NCBI GenBank assembly: GCA_035295745.1
Contig: DATGIL010000046.1
Span: 1-43,977 of the forward strand
Reading direction: 5' to 3'
Length of the DNA: 43,977 nt
Origin: JAIQFL01 sp035295745
Lineage (GTDB): Bacteria; Acidobacteriota; Terriglobia; Bryobacterales; Bryobacteraceae
In this document: positions 1 through 8,502 of the stretch, piece after piece
How positions within the stretch are numbered: the stretch's first letter is position 1
Layout: each line of letters starts with the position of its first letter
The notes under the pieces: model-generated
Told to the model about the DNA's origin: nothing
The model's input: only the letters and a program-made list of their open reading frames with translations
The model's database searches: none
Made by a program: the position numbers and the translations under genes

Positions 1-1
1 C

Positions 2-1738
2 GGGCGTAAGTTCGAAGACTTCGTCCGCTCGAGCGGCGCGGCCTGGATTCTCTGGACCGAGGACGCCGCCATTCGCGAAGACTGCGCAGACATGCTGCCC
101 CTGCTCGACGATGCGCGCACCTTCGCTGTCTCGCGGCAGACTCACTTCCGTGCATGGAAGGACATGCTGTTCCCGATGGCGCCCTTCCGCACGTTGCAGC
201 CGGACGAAGCCAGCCAGGTGCTGGCGCCGCTTTCGAATGCGGTGCTGGTTGAGCGACGGAAGTTACTTGCGCTCGGCATCCCGCGATGCAGCCTGGCGGG
301 AACCGCGTGGATGCTGTTGTTCTGGAAAGCCGCGGCGGCGGGTTGGCGCTCCTACAGCATCGGCCAGGAGAAGCCTCTCACGGAACAGCCGGACTTCCCC
401 ATGCAGGACACGGGCTTCCTGCTCCGCTTCCTCCGCGATGCGGGCCTGCGGCGGATCGGTCCACGAGAACCGGATCTCTCGCGCGGCTCGATCGCCTTTG
501 CACCAGGCCGGCAAGCGCACGTCTCGCCCTCGGGGAAGCTGCGAGTACTCGTTGTCTCGCCCTTTCTACCCTATCCGCTATCGCACGGCGGCGCGGTGCG
601 GATCTACAACCTGTGCCGCGCGCTCGCAGACCGCGTGGACTTCGTGCTGATCGCGGTGCGCGAGTATCTCGACGCGATGGAGTACGAGAAACTCCACGAA
701 GTCTTCCGCAAGGTGTGGATCGTCGACAAAGACGAACGCCCGTCCGGCAGCGAGGACCTGCCGGAGCAGGTGCGCGAGCACCAGTCGCGATCGCTCCAGG
801 CGATCATCGCCGAGTTGGCCGCGATATGGAAGCCCGATCTGCTGCAACTCGAGTACACCCACATGGCGGGCATGCGCGAGGCCGCTCCGCATGTGCCCGC
901 GATCCTGGTGGAGCACGACCTCACCTTCAGCCTGTACCGCCAGCTCGCTGAGAAGAAGGACGCGACCGCCGCCACTATGCTCGAATACGAACGATGGCTC
1001 CAGTTCGAGCGTGACTGGTTGAGCCGCTATGATGGCGTCTGGACGATGTCCGGCGAAGATCGGAACATCGCGATCCAGGAAGGGAACCGTCGTCCGGAAA
1101 ACACGTTCACGGTTCCCAACGGAGTCGATATCGAGCGCTTCGTGCCATGTGAGGATCCGCAGGCCGCGCCCGAGATCTTCTATGTCGGCTCATTCCGCCA
1201 TCTGCCCAACATCCTGGGCTTCGAGAAGCTGCGCGAAGAGGTGATGCCGCGCGTGTGGCGCCGTTTTCCAAAGGCGCGGCTGCGCGTGGTGGCAGGCCCG
1301 CAGCACCTGCTCTTCTGGAAAACCTTCGCACACACCGAGGCGCCTCCCGCTTTCCACGAGCGGATCGAGATGCATGGCTTCGTGAAAGACCTGCGCCCGC
1401 TGTATGCGAAGGCGACTCTGGTGGTGGTGCCGTTGGAGGTCTCGGCGGGGACCAACATCAAGGTGCTGGAGGCGATGGCCTGCGCCAAGGCGGTGGTCAC
1501 GACCCCGATCGGGTGCGCCGGGCTGGGACTGCGTGATCGCGAGGATGTCTTTATCGACAGCGACTGGGAAGCGTTCGCGCAGTCGGTCTGCGAACTGCTT
1601 GCCGACGGCGCGTTACGAGATCGTATCGCGGAGCAAGCTCGCCGGACGGTGGTGGAGCGCTTCAGTTGGAAGGCGATCGCTGATGAGGCATACGAGAGCT
1701 ATGTGGCGCTGGTCGGACTGCGAGCCAGCGCCACATAA
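2..1738 (+). CDS. Glycosyltransferase, probable GT2-GT4 fusion (5' end outside window)
   Basis: The reading frame is open from base 2, and the residues before the first internal ATG (base 92) look coding, so the true start lies upstream; 578 residues are visible. From about residue 210 there is a GT-B glycosyltransferase: an N-terminal half opening LRVLVVSPFLPYPLSHGG (glycine-rich acceptor/donor loop) and a C-terminal half with FYVGSF and the family-4 nucleotide-sugar motif EVSAGTNIKVLEAMA (E-x7-E). The first 170 or so residues contain AWMLLFWKAAAAGWRS, resembling the end of a GT2 domain, so a two-domain enzyme acting in cell-surface polysaccharide synthesis is likely. Donor and acceptor cannot be told from sequence. 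It converges on the NYN gene and ends before a double-hairpin repeat. The GT4 call is firm; the GT2 fusion is an inference. Confidence 0.85.
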   Translation, partial: GRKFEDFVRSSGAAWILWTEDAAIREDCADMLPLLDDARTFAVSRQTHFRAWKDMLFPMAPFRTLQPDEASQVLAPLSNAVLVERRKLLALGIPRCSLAGTAWMLLFWKAAAAGWRSYSIGQEKPLTEQPDFPMQDTGFLLRFLRDAGLRRIGPREPDLSRGSIAFAPGRQAHVSPSGKLRVLVVSPFLPYPLSHGGAVRIYNLCRALADRVDFVLIAVREYLDAMEYEKLHEVFRKVWIVDKDERPSGSEDLPEQVREHQSRSLQAIIAELAAIWKPDLLQLEYTHMAGMREAAPHVPAILVEHDLTFSLYRQLAEKKDATAATMLEYERWLQFERDWLSRYDGVWTMSGEDRNIAIQEGNRRPENTFTVPNGVDIERFVPCEDPQAAPEIFYVGSFRHLPNILGFEKLREEVMPRVWRRFPKARLRVVAGPQHLLFWKTFAHTEAPPAFHERIEMHGFVKDLRPLYAKATLVVVPLEVSAGTNIKVLEAMACAKAVVTTPIGCAGLGLRDREDVFIDSDWEAFAQSVCELLADGALRDRIAEQARRTVVERFSWKAIADEAYESYVALVGLRASAT

Positions 1739-1780
1739 AGGACCGCGGCGAAATCGGTTCGTCGCATCGGAATTCGCGGC

Positions 1781-1833
1781 CGAAAAGCGTCGAGAGGAGT
1801 CTCAACGCGTCAAAGACGAGTCTTTGCGCCACG
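1781..1833 (-). repeat. Double-hairpin intergenic repeat, copy 1
   Basis: A 53-base copy of the family also seen at 20402, 31487 and 34655. Read on the minus strand it starts CGTGGCGC, then a first stem CAAAGA/TCTTTG with a 4-base loop, then a second stem GCGTTGAGA/TCTCGACGC (one T-G wobble), and ends GCTTTTCG. The first stem has G-C where other copies have C-G, so pairing is kept although the bases differ. It lies between two convergent genes and could also act as a bidirectional transcription end. Confidence 0.85.
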
Positions 1834-1894
1834 TCAGCCCGCGAAGGTTCTCATAGATTCGTTGAGCCCCTTCGCTGGACCGATGGGGGACCGA

Positions 1895-3241
1895 CTAGAC
1901 CGGCTGCTTCTTGCGCGTACGGGGAGAGCTGGAGCGCTTCTTGGGTGAACCGTCGCCCGAGGTTTTCCGCGGAGCGCGCGGGCGGCGCTGCGGCTTCGGA
2001 GGCGGCTCGGGAATCGGGATCTCGCCGGTAGCGGTCGGCTGGCCGGGCACGAGCGGCTGCGGCTCGTCTTCCTCTTCCTCGATGATGGCTGGCGGTTCCG
2101 GCTCGGGCGGCGGCGCGGGGGGATGGAACTCGGCTCCCAGGTACACGATCAAGCCTCGTTCTTCATCGGCCTGATTGCGTACCAAGCCCTTGTCCTGCGC
2201 ATAGTTCAGGAGTTCGCTGAACTCCTGGAATCCGTAGTCGCGCCAGTTGAACGAGGGCTGATCCTGGCGAACCCAGTCGGCCAGTTCGTCGGCCATGGCG
2301 CCATTGTCCACTTCGAAGCGATGGGTTTCGAGCACATCCCGCAGAATCGGGATGGCCTGTTCCGGTTTGGCGGTGGGCTTCTCGGGAACGTTGCCGCCCT
2401 TCATGCGGATCATGTAGCGGCCCTCGCCGCCGGTAACCTCGACGAAGTCGGCCTTCTGCAGTTTCTCCACGAAGTCGGTGAACGATCCGGCGCCGTAGGC
2501 CTTTTCATTGAAGGTGGAGTCGAGTTGCAGCATGGTTGACTTCAGCAGACCGAGCTGCGGACGCACTTCGCGCCGCTCGAGCACGCCGAGGGCGCGCTCC
2601 ACCAGAGGCATGGCCTGGGTGAGATCCAAGGCGACGCGCTTGTGCATCTGGCGCGGTTGTTGTTGTTGCTGCGGTTGCCGGTCGGGCGGGCGTTCCTGCG
2701 GCGGCCGGTCCTGTGGGGGACGATCCTGCGCGGGCGCCTGTGAGGCCGGTGGATGGCCCTGGCGCGGACGCGGATCGTCGATGATCGACTCGTAAGCTAC
2801 GAACTCGTGACAGTTCTTTTGCAGAATCGTGCTGGTGAAGGCACGGCCGCCCACCACGAAGATGCGTTTGTCGTATTGCTTGAGTTTGTTGACGAGCGCA
2901 ATGAAATCGCTGTCGCCGCTGACGATCGCGAAGGCGTTGATGTGGTCGTGCGTGAACGCCATCTCGAGCGCATCGAGGGCGAGGTTGATATCCGCGCCGT
3001 TCTTGTCGCCGCGAGGGGACGGGTCGCGCTGTACCATCTGCACCGCGTGCTCCGACAGAGCGCGCGTGGCGGATTCCTGGCGGCCCCAGTTCGCGTAAGC
3101 GAATTTGGTGACGATCTCGCCGCGTTCTTTCAATGCGTCCAGCACAGCGGCTACGTCAAATTCGCGGTGCAGGGTGGATTTCACTCCGATTTCTATGTTG
3201 TCAAAATCGATGAACACCGCGATCTTGAGCTTCTGTTCCAT
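1895..3241 (-). CDS. NYN-domain nuclease-like protein with two LOTUS/OST-HTH domains
   Basis: 448 residues from an ATG at 3241 with a good ribosome site (AAGGA, 7-8 bases upstream). The frame stays open 45 codons further upstream, but that part has no ribosome site and looks non-coding. Residues 5-155 form a NYN (PIN-like, LabA/DUF88) domain with the acidic cluster D12/D14, D84/D90, D110/D112 expected for metal-dependent RNA cleavage. A Pro/Gln-rich linker follows (160-200), then two OST-HTH/LOTUS domains (about 203-280 and 295-369) and a Pro/Lys/Arg-rich basic tail. LOTUS domains bind RNA, so an RNA-processing or RNA-surveillance role is likely; the target is unknown. No signal peptide, so cytoplasmic. 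It is transcribed away from the aromatic operon, and a hairpin terminator separates it from tyrA. Confidence 0.88.
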   Translation of the reverse strand: MEQKLKIAVFIDFDNIEIGVKSTLHREFDVAAVLDALKERGEIVTKFAYANWGRQESATRALSEHAVQMVQRDPSPRGDKNGADINLALDALEMAFTHDHINAFAIVSGDSDFIALVNKLKQYDKRIFVVGGRAFTSTILQKNCHEFVAYESIIDDPRPRQGHPPASQAPAQDRPPQDRPPQERPPDRQPQQQQQPRQMHKRVALDLTQAMPLVERALGVLERREVRPQLGLLKSTMLQLDSTFNEKAYGAGSFTDFVEKLQKADFVEVTGGEGRYMIRMKGGNVPEKPTAKPEQAIPILRDVLETHRFEVDNGAMADELADWVRQDQPSFNWRDYGFQEFSELLNYAQDKGLVRNQADEERGLIVYLGAEFHPPAPPPEPEPPAIIEEEEDEPQPLVPGQPTATGEIPIPEPPPKPQRRPRAPRKTSGDGSPKKRSSSPRTRKKQPV

Positions 3242-3390
3242 GTTGAGTTCCTTATACTGGCCCTTCGGTGCGGCTAGGAGCACCTTCTGGGTCCGGAAAC
3301 GCCGCGCCAAAAGGCCGGGGGCACCCTCGCCGCGCGACTGGCTCGTCGAGGGTACAAATACGGCTTCTTGCCTCATGCGTAGTTTATCCT

Positions 3391-3412
3391 AAAATTGCGC
3401 TCCAGAAGCGCA
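3391..3412 (-). terminator. Hairpin terminator after tyrA
   Basis: Read on the minus strand, stem TGCGCT, loop TCTGG, stem AGCGCA, then AATTTT. It starts 27 bases after the tyrA stop and before the NYN gene, the expected place for the end of the aromatic operon. The stem is only six pairs and the T-run is short, so termination may be partial. Confidence 0.55.
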
Positions 3413-3439
3413 CCCTCACAAATAGTTGTGCGAGCGGCC

Positions 3440-4300
3440 TTAGGAAACGGCATTCGTCTCTTTCCTGCGGCGCAAACGGCCGGCGAGCTGCGCGCCCCGA
3501 TCAAATTCAGTTTGCAACTGACGCGTGCGGAGGTTCTCACGGATATGTTCCAACTTTTGAATGTAGACACTGAGTGTATGGTCGATGTGTTGAGTGTTGG
3601 TGGCTACGATGTCGCGCCACAGGTCATACGATCCGAGTGCGAGACGAGTCATATCTTCCAACCCGGGGCCGGCCACCTGCAGACCCGAGGAGGAGCCCAG
3701 CTTGTCGGCCACTGTCGAGGCAAGTGCGGTGGAGGCGAGCTGGGATAAGTGCGAGGTCAGAGCGACCAGACGGTCGTGTTCGTCGCAATCGAGGACCACA
3801 GTGTTCGCTCCGATGCGGTTCAGCCAGCCGCGGAATGCCGAGGCAGCGGGGGTTTCGAGTTCGGAAGGCTCGTCAGGCGTCAAGACCCAGGTGCGTCCCC
3901 GGAAGAGGGCGCCATCGGCGACGGAGGCGCCGCGCTTCTCTTTGCCTGCCATGGGATGTCCGCCGAGGAACTGAGCGCGGGTGATGCATTGGCGCGCGGT
4001 GTCGACGATCTCGCATTTGGTGCTGCCGGCATCGGTGACGAGGGCCCCCGGGCGAAGCAGGGGGTCGATGTGGCGGACGGTGTCGAGGATGCGGCCGATG
4101 GTTTGCGAGAGGAAGACGAGATCGGCTTCGGCGAGCGCTTCGGCAAGCGGCACGCCGCGATCGATGGCTTGGACGGCGACGGCGTCGGCGATGGCGGGCG
4201 GGGAGCTGACACCCACGATGGGGCCGTCGAAGCCCGCTTGGCGAAGGGCCAGTCCGAATGAAGCGCCGATGAGGCCTGTTCCTACGATTGCTACGGTCAC
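3440..4300 (-). CDS. tyrA: Prephenate dehydrogenase
   Basis: Oxidises prephenate to 4-hydroxyphenylpyruvate with NAD(P), the committed step to tyrosine, in the cytoplasm. Near the N-terminus VAIVGTGLIGASFGLALR is the GxGxxG dinucleotide fold, and GGHPMAGKEKRG is the characteristic HPMAG active-site motif. At 286 residues it is a single-domain enzyme without fused chorismate mutase or ACT domain; the mutase is a separate gene two positions upstream. I place the start at GTG 4300, directly before the Rossmann strand. A TTG at 4333 is also in frame but would add eleven residues encoded by the repeat array, and no clear ribosome site supports either. It is the last gene of the operon, separated from DAHP synthase by about 300 bases of G-rich repeat. 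Confidence 0.93.
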   Translation of the reverse strand: MTVAIVGTGLIGASFGLALRQAGFDGPIVGVSSPPAIADAVAVQAIDRGVPLAEALAEADLVFLSQTIGRILDTVRHIDPLLRPGALVTDAGSTKCEIVDTARQCITRAQFLGGHPMAGKEKRGASVADGALFRGRTWVLTPDEPSELETPAASAFRGWLNRIGANTVVLDCDEHDRLVALTSHLSQLASTALASTVADKLGSSSGLQVAGPGLEDMTRLALGSYDLWRDIVATNTQHIDHTLSVYIQKLEHIRENLRTRQLQTEFDRGAQLAGRLRRRKETNAVS

Positions 4301-4602
4301 AGCTGGCTTCGCTCGCAGGGTTGGGGAACACAAGAAGGGGCCGGGGGCCGGGGATGAGTGCTCGCTGCGCTCGCGGGGTTGGGGATTAGGGGTTGGGGGT
4401 TGGCGAACACAGCAAGGGGCCAGGGGCCAGGGGCCGGGGGCCGGGGATGAGTGCTCGCTTTGCTCGCGGGGTTAGGGGTTGGGGGTTGGGGAACACAAAC
4501 AGAGGCCGGAGGCCAGGGGCCGGGGGTCGGGGATGCGTGCTCGCTTCGCTCGCGGGGTTCGGGAAGACGCGGGGCGGGGAGCGCCGATATAGGAGATCGC
4601 AT
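4301..4602. repeat. G-rich tandem array between DAHP synthase and tyrA
   Basis: Four imperfect units. Each carries GCTCGCTNNGCTCGC followed by runs of GGGG or GGGGG separated by TT, then GAACACA and GGGGCC blocks; unit anchors are near 4304, 4356, 4449 and 4535, a spacing of about 86-93 bases for the last three. The plus strand has several runs matching the G-quadruplex pattern (four G-tracts with 2-4 base loops). Long antisense frames across it read as repeats of PNPQPLTPNP and are not genes. The array sits inside an operon transcribed from the other strand, so the G-rich strand is the template strand. Confidence 0.85.
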
Positions 4603-5616
4603 TTAGATGGTCCTCCCAACGGCGGGGGCTATGATGCGGAGTTGGCGCATCAGCTCTTCGAATTGTTCGGGGTGGAGGGATTGGGCTCCGTCGCTGAGGG
4701 CGTGGTCGGGGTCGGGGTGGACTTCCACGAGCAGGCCATCGGCGCCGGCGGCTACGGCGGCGCGGGCCATTGGGACCACTTTGTCGCGGCGGCCAGTGCC
4801 GTGAGAGGGATCGCCGATCATGGGCAGGTGCGAGAGCTTTTTCACGACCGGGATCGCGGAGATGTCCATGGTGTTGCGGGTGTAGGTTTCGAAGGTGCGG
4901 ATGCCGCGCTCGCAGAGAATGACTTCGTAGTTGCCTCCGGCCATGATGTACTCGGCGGAAAGGAGCAGCTCTTCGATGGTGGCAGCGATGCCGCGCTTCA
5001 GGAGCACGGGCTTGCGCGTTTTGCCGAGGTCGCGGAGCAGGTTGAAGTTCTGCATGTTGCGCGCGCCCACCTGGAAGATGTCGGAGTATTGACCGACGAG
5101 CGGGATCTGCGCGCTTTCCATGACTTCGCTGACGACCAGCAGGCCGTGGCGATCGGCAGCGGCACGCAGAAGTTGCAGGCCCTCTTCACCGAGACCCTGA
5201 AAGCTGTACGGCGAACTGCGGGGCTTGAATGCGCCTCCGCGAATCACCTGGGCACCGGCTGCGGCCACGATCTCAGCGGAGCGCTCGACCTGCTCGCGAC
5301 TCTCGACACTGCACGGACCGGCCATCACGACAACGCGATCGCCGCCGATCTCGACGCCTCCGATCTTGATGACGGTGCCATCGGGGCGGAAACTGCGGCT
5401 GGCGAGCTTATACGGCGAGATGATGCGGTGGGCTTCCTTGACGCCTTCCATCACTTCGAAGATGCCGAGGTCGAAATCGTCTTTGCCTCCGACGCCCCCG
5501 AGCAGTGTGTGGATGACGCCGGTGGAACGATGAACGTCGAAGCCCATTTCTGTGAGTCGATCGATGACCGTCTGGATCTGCTGCTCCGATGCGCCCTGCT
5601 GCATGACTACTAACAT
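4603..5616 (-). CDS. aroF: DAHP synthase, type I-beta with N-terminal ferredoxin-like domain
   Basis: 3-deoxy-D-arabino-heptulosonate 7-phosphate synthase: joins phosphoenolpyruvate and erythrose 4-phosphate in the first step of the shikimate pathway. Residues 1-65 (MLVVMQQGASEQQI onward) form the ferredoxin-like regulatory domain found in Thermotoga-type enzymes; the barrel follows with AGPCSVES, RGGAFKPRSSPYSFQG, GARNMQNF, KRGI, DPSHGTGRRDKV and VEVHPDP, which hold the PEP-binding and metal-ligand residues. At 337 residues it is full length. Its ATG immediately follows the chorismate mutase stop, and the ribosome site (GGAGA) lies inside the end of that gene. The FL domain usually confers feedback control by Tyr or Phe; the neighbouring mutase may partner with it, but that is inference. 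Confidence 0.96.
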   Translation of the reverse strand: MLVVMQQGASEQQIQTVIDRLTEMGFDVHRSTGVIHTLLGGVGGKDDFDLGIFEVMEGVKEAHRIISPYKLASRSFRPDGTVIKIGGVEIGGDRVVVMAGPCSVESREQVERSAEIVAAAGAQVIRGGAFKPRSSPYSFQGLGEEGLQLLRAAADRHGLLVVSEVMESAQIPLVGQYSDIFQVGARNMQNFNLLRDLGKTRKPVLLKRGIAATIEELLLSAEYIMAGGNYEVILCERGIRTFETYTRNTMDISAIPVVKKLSHLPMIGDPSHGTGRRDKVVPMARAAVAAGADGLLVEVHPDPDHALSDGAQSLHPEQFEELMRQLRIIAPAVGRTI

Positions 5617-5916
5617 TCATTTGTCTCCACTCAGAATGCGCACCTTCTGGATGCTGCGCATTTCGTCGATGATGCGCTCGAAAATGCGGCGAACGGCTTC
5701 CGGTGACATGGGTCCATGATTGCAGCTCGTGATGTTGGCGAAGACCTGATCTTCGCGTTTCGGCTCGTAGATCGGGAGGTGCGCTTCGCGCTTGACGCGG
5801 CCGATGTCCTCTACCACGGCGGTGCGTTCATTGAGTAACGCGACGATGCGGCGATCGACATCGTCGATCCGCACGCGGAACTGTTCGAGTTTGCGGCGCG
5901 CTTCCTCTTCGGTCAT
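5617..5916 (-). CDS. Chorismate mutase, AroQ class, monofunctional
   Basis: 99 residues, all-helical AroQ fold. It converts chorismate to prephenate, the branch point to Phe and Tyr. Residues expected in the active site are visible: the N-terminal arginine in RVRIDDVDRRIVALLNER, the arginine/lysine of GRVKREAHLPIYEPKRE, and a C-terminal helix rich in E and R. No signal peptide, so cytoplasmic. The ATG overlaps the end of trpA by four bases and the stop touches the DAHP synthase start, so it is translationally coupled on both sides. In many bacteria this domain is fused to DAHP synthase or prephenate dehydratase; here it is a free-standing gene beside the synthase, compatible with a non-covalent complex. 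Confidence 0.93.
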   Translation of the reverse strand: MTEEEARRKLEQFRVRIDDVDRRIVALLNERTAVVEDIGRVKREAHLPIYEPKREDQVFANITSCNHGPMSPEAVRRIFERIIDEMRSIQKVRILSGDK

Positions 5917-6716
5917 GCGACCGCTCCGAAACCGTGTTTGAGTTCGCGAGTGAAGGACTCGAGTTGAATCTCGAGCGAAGGATTGTCGAGGTTCTTCTCG
6001 ATGAGGCGGACGAAAGCGCTGCCGACGACCACGGCGTCCACCAGCCTGCCCAGTTCGGCGACGTGCTCGGGGCGGGAGATGCCAAAGCCGACAGCGAGGG
6101 GAAGATCGGTGATGCGGCGCATGGATTGGACAAGCGGGGCCACCGAGTCGGAGAGGGAATCGCGCTCGCCGGTGACACCGGCACGCGAGACCAGGTAGAC
6201 GAAACCGCTGGAATAGCGGGCTACCAGTTTCAGGCGGCGCTCGGTGCTGGTGGGGGCGGCGAGGAAGACGGTGTCGAGGCCGTGGGAGTGCATGACACCG
6301 ATGTACTCATGAGCCTCCTCGACGGAGGCGTCGGTGAGGAGGCAGCCATCGATTCCGCAGGCGGCGGCGTCTTTGGCGAGGCGATCGAGGCCGTAGCGCA
6401 TCACGGGGTTCAGATAAGTGAAGAGCAGGAGAGGAACCTCGGAGTGCCGGCGGATTTCGCCGGCGATCTCGAGCACCTTGGCCAGCGTGGTTCCAGCGCG
6501 GAGGGCGCGCTGGCCGGCGCGCTGGATGACGGGTCCATCGGCGATGGGATCAGAGAAAGGCACGCCGAGCTCGATGAGATCGGCGCCGCCGCGCACCATC
6601 GCCTCCACCAGGGCGGGGGTGCGATCGGGTGTGGGGTCGCCGGCGGTGAGATAGGCGATGAAGCCCTTACGGCCGTCGCGCTTGAGACGGTCAAAGAGGC
6701 CCTCGATTCGGGTCAT
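5913..6716 (-). CDS. trpA: Tryptophan synthase alpha subunit
   Basis: Cleaves indole-3-glycerol phosphate to indole and glyceraldehyde 3-phosphate and channels indole to TrpB. The 267-residue length is typical. LIELGVPFSDPIADGPVIQRA carries the catalytic glutamate (ELG) and aspartate (IADGP), and the phosphate-binding loop GFGISRPEH is present. It overlaps trpB by four bases upstream and chorismate mutase by four bases downstream. Confidence 0.97.
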   Translation of the reverse strand: MTRIEGLFDRLKRDGRKGFIAYLTAGDPTPDRTPALVEAMVRGGADLIELGVPFSDPIADGPVIQRAGQRALRAGTTLAKVLEIAGEIRRHSEVPLLLFTYLNPVMRYGLDRLAKDAAACGIDGCLLTDASVEEAHEYIGVMHSHGLDTVFLAAPTSTERRLKLVARYSSGFVYLVSRAGVTGERDSLSDSVAPLVQSMRRITDLPLAVGFGISRPEHVAELGRLVDAVVVGSAFVRLIEKNLDNPSLEIQLESFTRELKHGFGAVA

Positions 6717-7906
6717 GATAGGTCGAGTTCCTTGAGGTTTTCGCGGTAGATGTCGATGTCTTTGTCGCCGCGGCCGGAAACGTTGACGATGAAGATCCGG
6801 TCCTTGGCGTCTGGGGCGCGCTTGACGGCTTCGGCGATGGCATGCGCGGATTCGAGTGCGGGGATGATGCCTTCGATGCGCGAGAGCATGCGCGCGGCGT
6901 CGAGGGCCTCGGTATCGGAGGCCGCGGTGTAGCTGGCGCGGTGCTGATCGTGCAGATAGGCGTGCTCGGGACCGATCATGGCGTAGTCGAGTCCGGCGGA
7001 GATGGAATGGGTCAAGGCGATCTGGCCGTCCGCGTCCTGGAGGACGAAGCTGTAAGCGCCTTGGAGAACTCCGGGAGCGCCGCCACGATAACGGGCCGCG
7101 TGTTCGCCGATATGCTCACCGCGTCCGCCGGCTTCGACGCCGACCAGTTCGACGGGGTCAGCCAGAAATGCGTGGAAGATGCCGATGGCATTGGAACCTC
7201 CGCCCACGCAGGCGATCACGGTATCGGGGAGACGGCCCTCGGCTTCGAGGATCTGGGCCCGAGCTTCTTCGCCGATCACCTTGTGGAAGTCGCGGACCAT
7301 CATGGGGTACGGATGGGAGCCGAGAGCGGAGCCGAGCAGGTAGTAGGTATCGGAGACGTTGGTGACCCAATCGCGCATGGCCTCGCTGATGGCGTCCTTT
7401 AACGTCCGGCTGCCGGTGGCCACGCCTACCACTTTGGCACCGAGGAGGCGCATGCGGAAGACGTTGAGGCGCTGGCGGCGCATGTCCTCTTCCCCCATGT
7501 AGACGACGCAATCCAGTCCGAGGAGGGCGCAGACGGTGGCGGTGGCTACGCCGTGCTGGCCTGCGCCAGTTTCGGCGATGATGCGGCGCTTGCCCATGCG
7601 GCGGGCCAGGAGTCCCTGGCCAAGGCAGTTGTTGATCTTGTGGGCGCCGGTGTGGAGGAGATCTTCGCGCTTGAGCCAGATGCGGGCGCCGCCCAACAGC
7701 TCGCTGAGGCGTTTGGCGAAGTACAAGGGCGTGGGGCGGCCCGCGTAGGTGCGGAGCAGGCCGGCGAGCTCGGATTGAAAGGCGGCATCGTCGCGAGCGG
7801 CGAGATAGGCGGTTTCGAGCTCTTCGACGGGCGCCATGAGGATTTCGGGAACGTAGCGTCCGCCGTAGGGTCCGAAGTGGCCACCCGGATCAGGTTGCGG
7901 GGTCAT
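6713..7906 (-). CDS. trpB: Tryptophan synthase beta subunit
   Basis: PLP enzyme that condenses indole with serine to form tryptophan. At 397 residues it is the standard TrpB1 length. The PLP lysine is in HTGAHKINNCLGQ, the phosphate-binding glycine loop is GGGSNAIGIFHAF, and the N-terminal signature GPYGGRYVPEIL is intact. The four-base overlaps with trpF and trpA give fixed stoichiometry with its partner subunit. No anomalies seen. Confidence 0.98.
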   Translation of the reverse strand: MTPQPDPGGHFGPYGGRYVPEILMAPVEELETAYLAARDDAAFQSELAGLLRTYAGRPTPLYFAKRLSELLGGARIWLKREDLLHTGAHKINNCLGQGLLARRMGKRRIIAETGAGQHGVATATVCALLGLDCVVYMGEEDMRRQRLNVFRMRLLGAKVVGVATGSRTLKDAISEAMRDWVTNVSDTYYLLGSALGSHPYPMMVRDFHKVIGEEARAQILEAEGRLPDTVIACVGGGSNAIGIFHAFLADPVELVGVEAGGRGEHIGEHAARYRGGAPGVLQGAYSFVLQDADGQIALTHSISAGLDYAMIGPEHAYLHDQHRASYTAASDTEALDAARMLSRIEGIIPALESAHAIAEAVKRAPDAKDRIFIVNVSGRGDKDIDIYRENLKELDLS

Positions 7907-8502
7907 GCGGCGGCCCTCCTGGCCGCTTCGAGGAAGTCAGTCATCTTCTTGTGATCCTTTTTGCCGGGAGCGCTTTCGATGCGTGAGCAGGCGTCGATGC
8001 CCCAGGGGCGCACGAGAGCGATGGCCTGGGCGACGTTAGAGGCGTCGAGTCCGCCGGCGAGGATGATGCGGCGGGTGGAGACACCGGCGAGGCTCCAGTT
8101 GAAAGTCTTACCGGCGCCGCCGTAGAGGCCGGCAGCGGGACCATCCAGGAGCAGCGCTTCGGCGGGGCAGTCGTCGTAGACGGAGGAGTCGAAGGACGCG
8201 GTGACGCGCACGGCCTTCCAGACGGAGAGGGATGCGGGGTAGTCGGCTGGAGTTTCGTCGCCATGCAACTGGGCAACGTGGAGCGAAGCGATGCGGGCGA
8301 TCTCTTCGACGCGGGCGGGAGATTCGTTGACGAAGACACCGACACGGAGCACTCCAGGGTTTGAAGTAATGGCGGCAGCGTGCGCGGGTGCGATGTAGCG
8401 GGGGCTGTGCGGATAGAAGTTGAAGCCGACGGCGGTGGCGCCGGCCTCGATCGCGGCATCGGCGTCGGTCTGATTAGTGATGCCGCAGATTTTGAGGATC
8501 AT
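7903..8502 (-). CDS. trpF: Phosphoribosylanthranilate isomerase
   Basis: Amadori isomerisation of phosphoribosylanthranilate, third step of the tryptophan branch. It is a 199-residue TIM barrel: KICGITNQTDA supplies the catalytic cysteine, GFNFYPHSPRYI the second strand, QLHGDE and LLDG (general-acid aspartate) follow, and AGGLDASNV plus the C-terminal IESAPGKKD bind phosphate. The ATG start overlaps the trpC stop in ATGA. It is separate from trpC, not fused as in enterobacteria. Confidence 0.96.
   Translation of the reverse strand: MILKICGITNQTDADAAIEAGATAVGFNFYPHSPRYIAPAHAAAITSNPGVLRVGVFVNESPARVEEIARIASLHVAQLHGDETPADYPASLSVWKAVRVTASFDSSVYDDCPAEALLLDGPAAGLYGGAGKTFNWSLAGVSTRRIILAGGLDASNVAQAIALVRPWGIDACSRIESAPGKKDHKKMTDFLEAARRAAA

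Noticed and set aside
2653..2760. Pro/Gln-rich low-complexity stretch considered as a frameshift in the NYN gene
   Set aside because: The frame remains open and recognisable LOTUS domains follow; it is a normal disordered linker.
4297..4619. Open frames on both strands rich in PNP, RPPAP or GVGEH repeats
   Set aside because: They are translations of the G-rich intergenic array, start at non-ATG codons, and have no domain or ribosome site.
4393..5613. 406-residue plus-strand frame over DAHP synthase
   Set aside because: Entirely antisense to a clearly conserved enzyme; the open frame reflects GC-rich codon usage.
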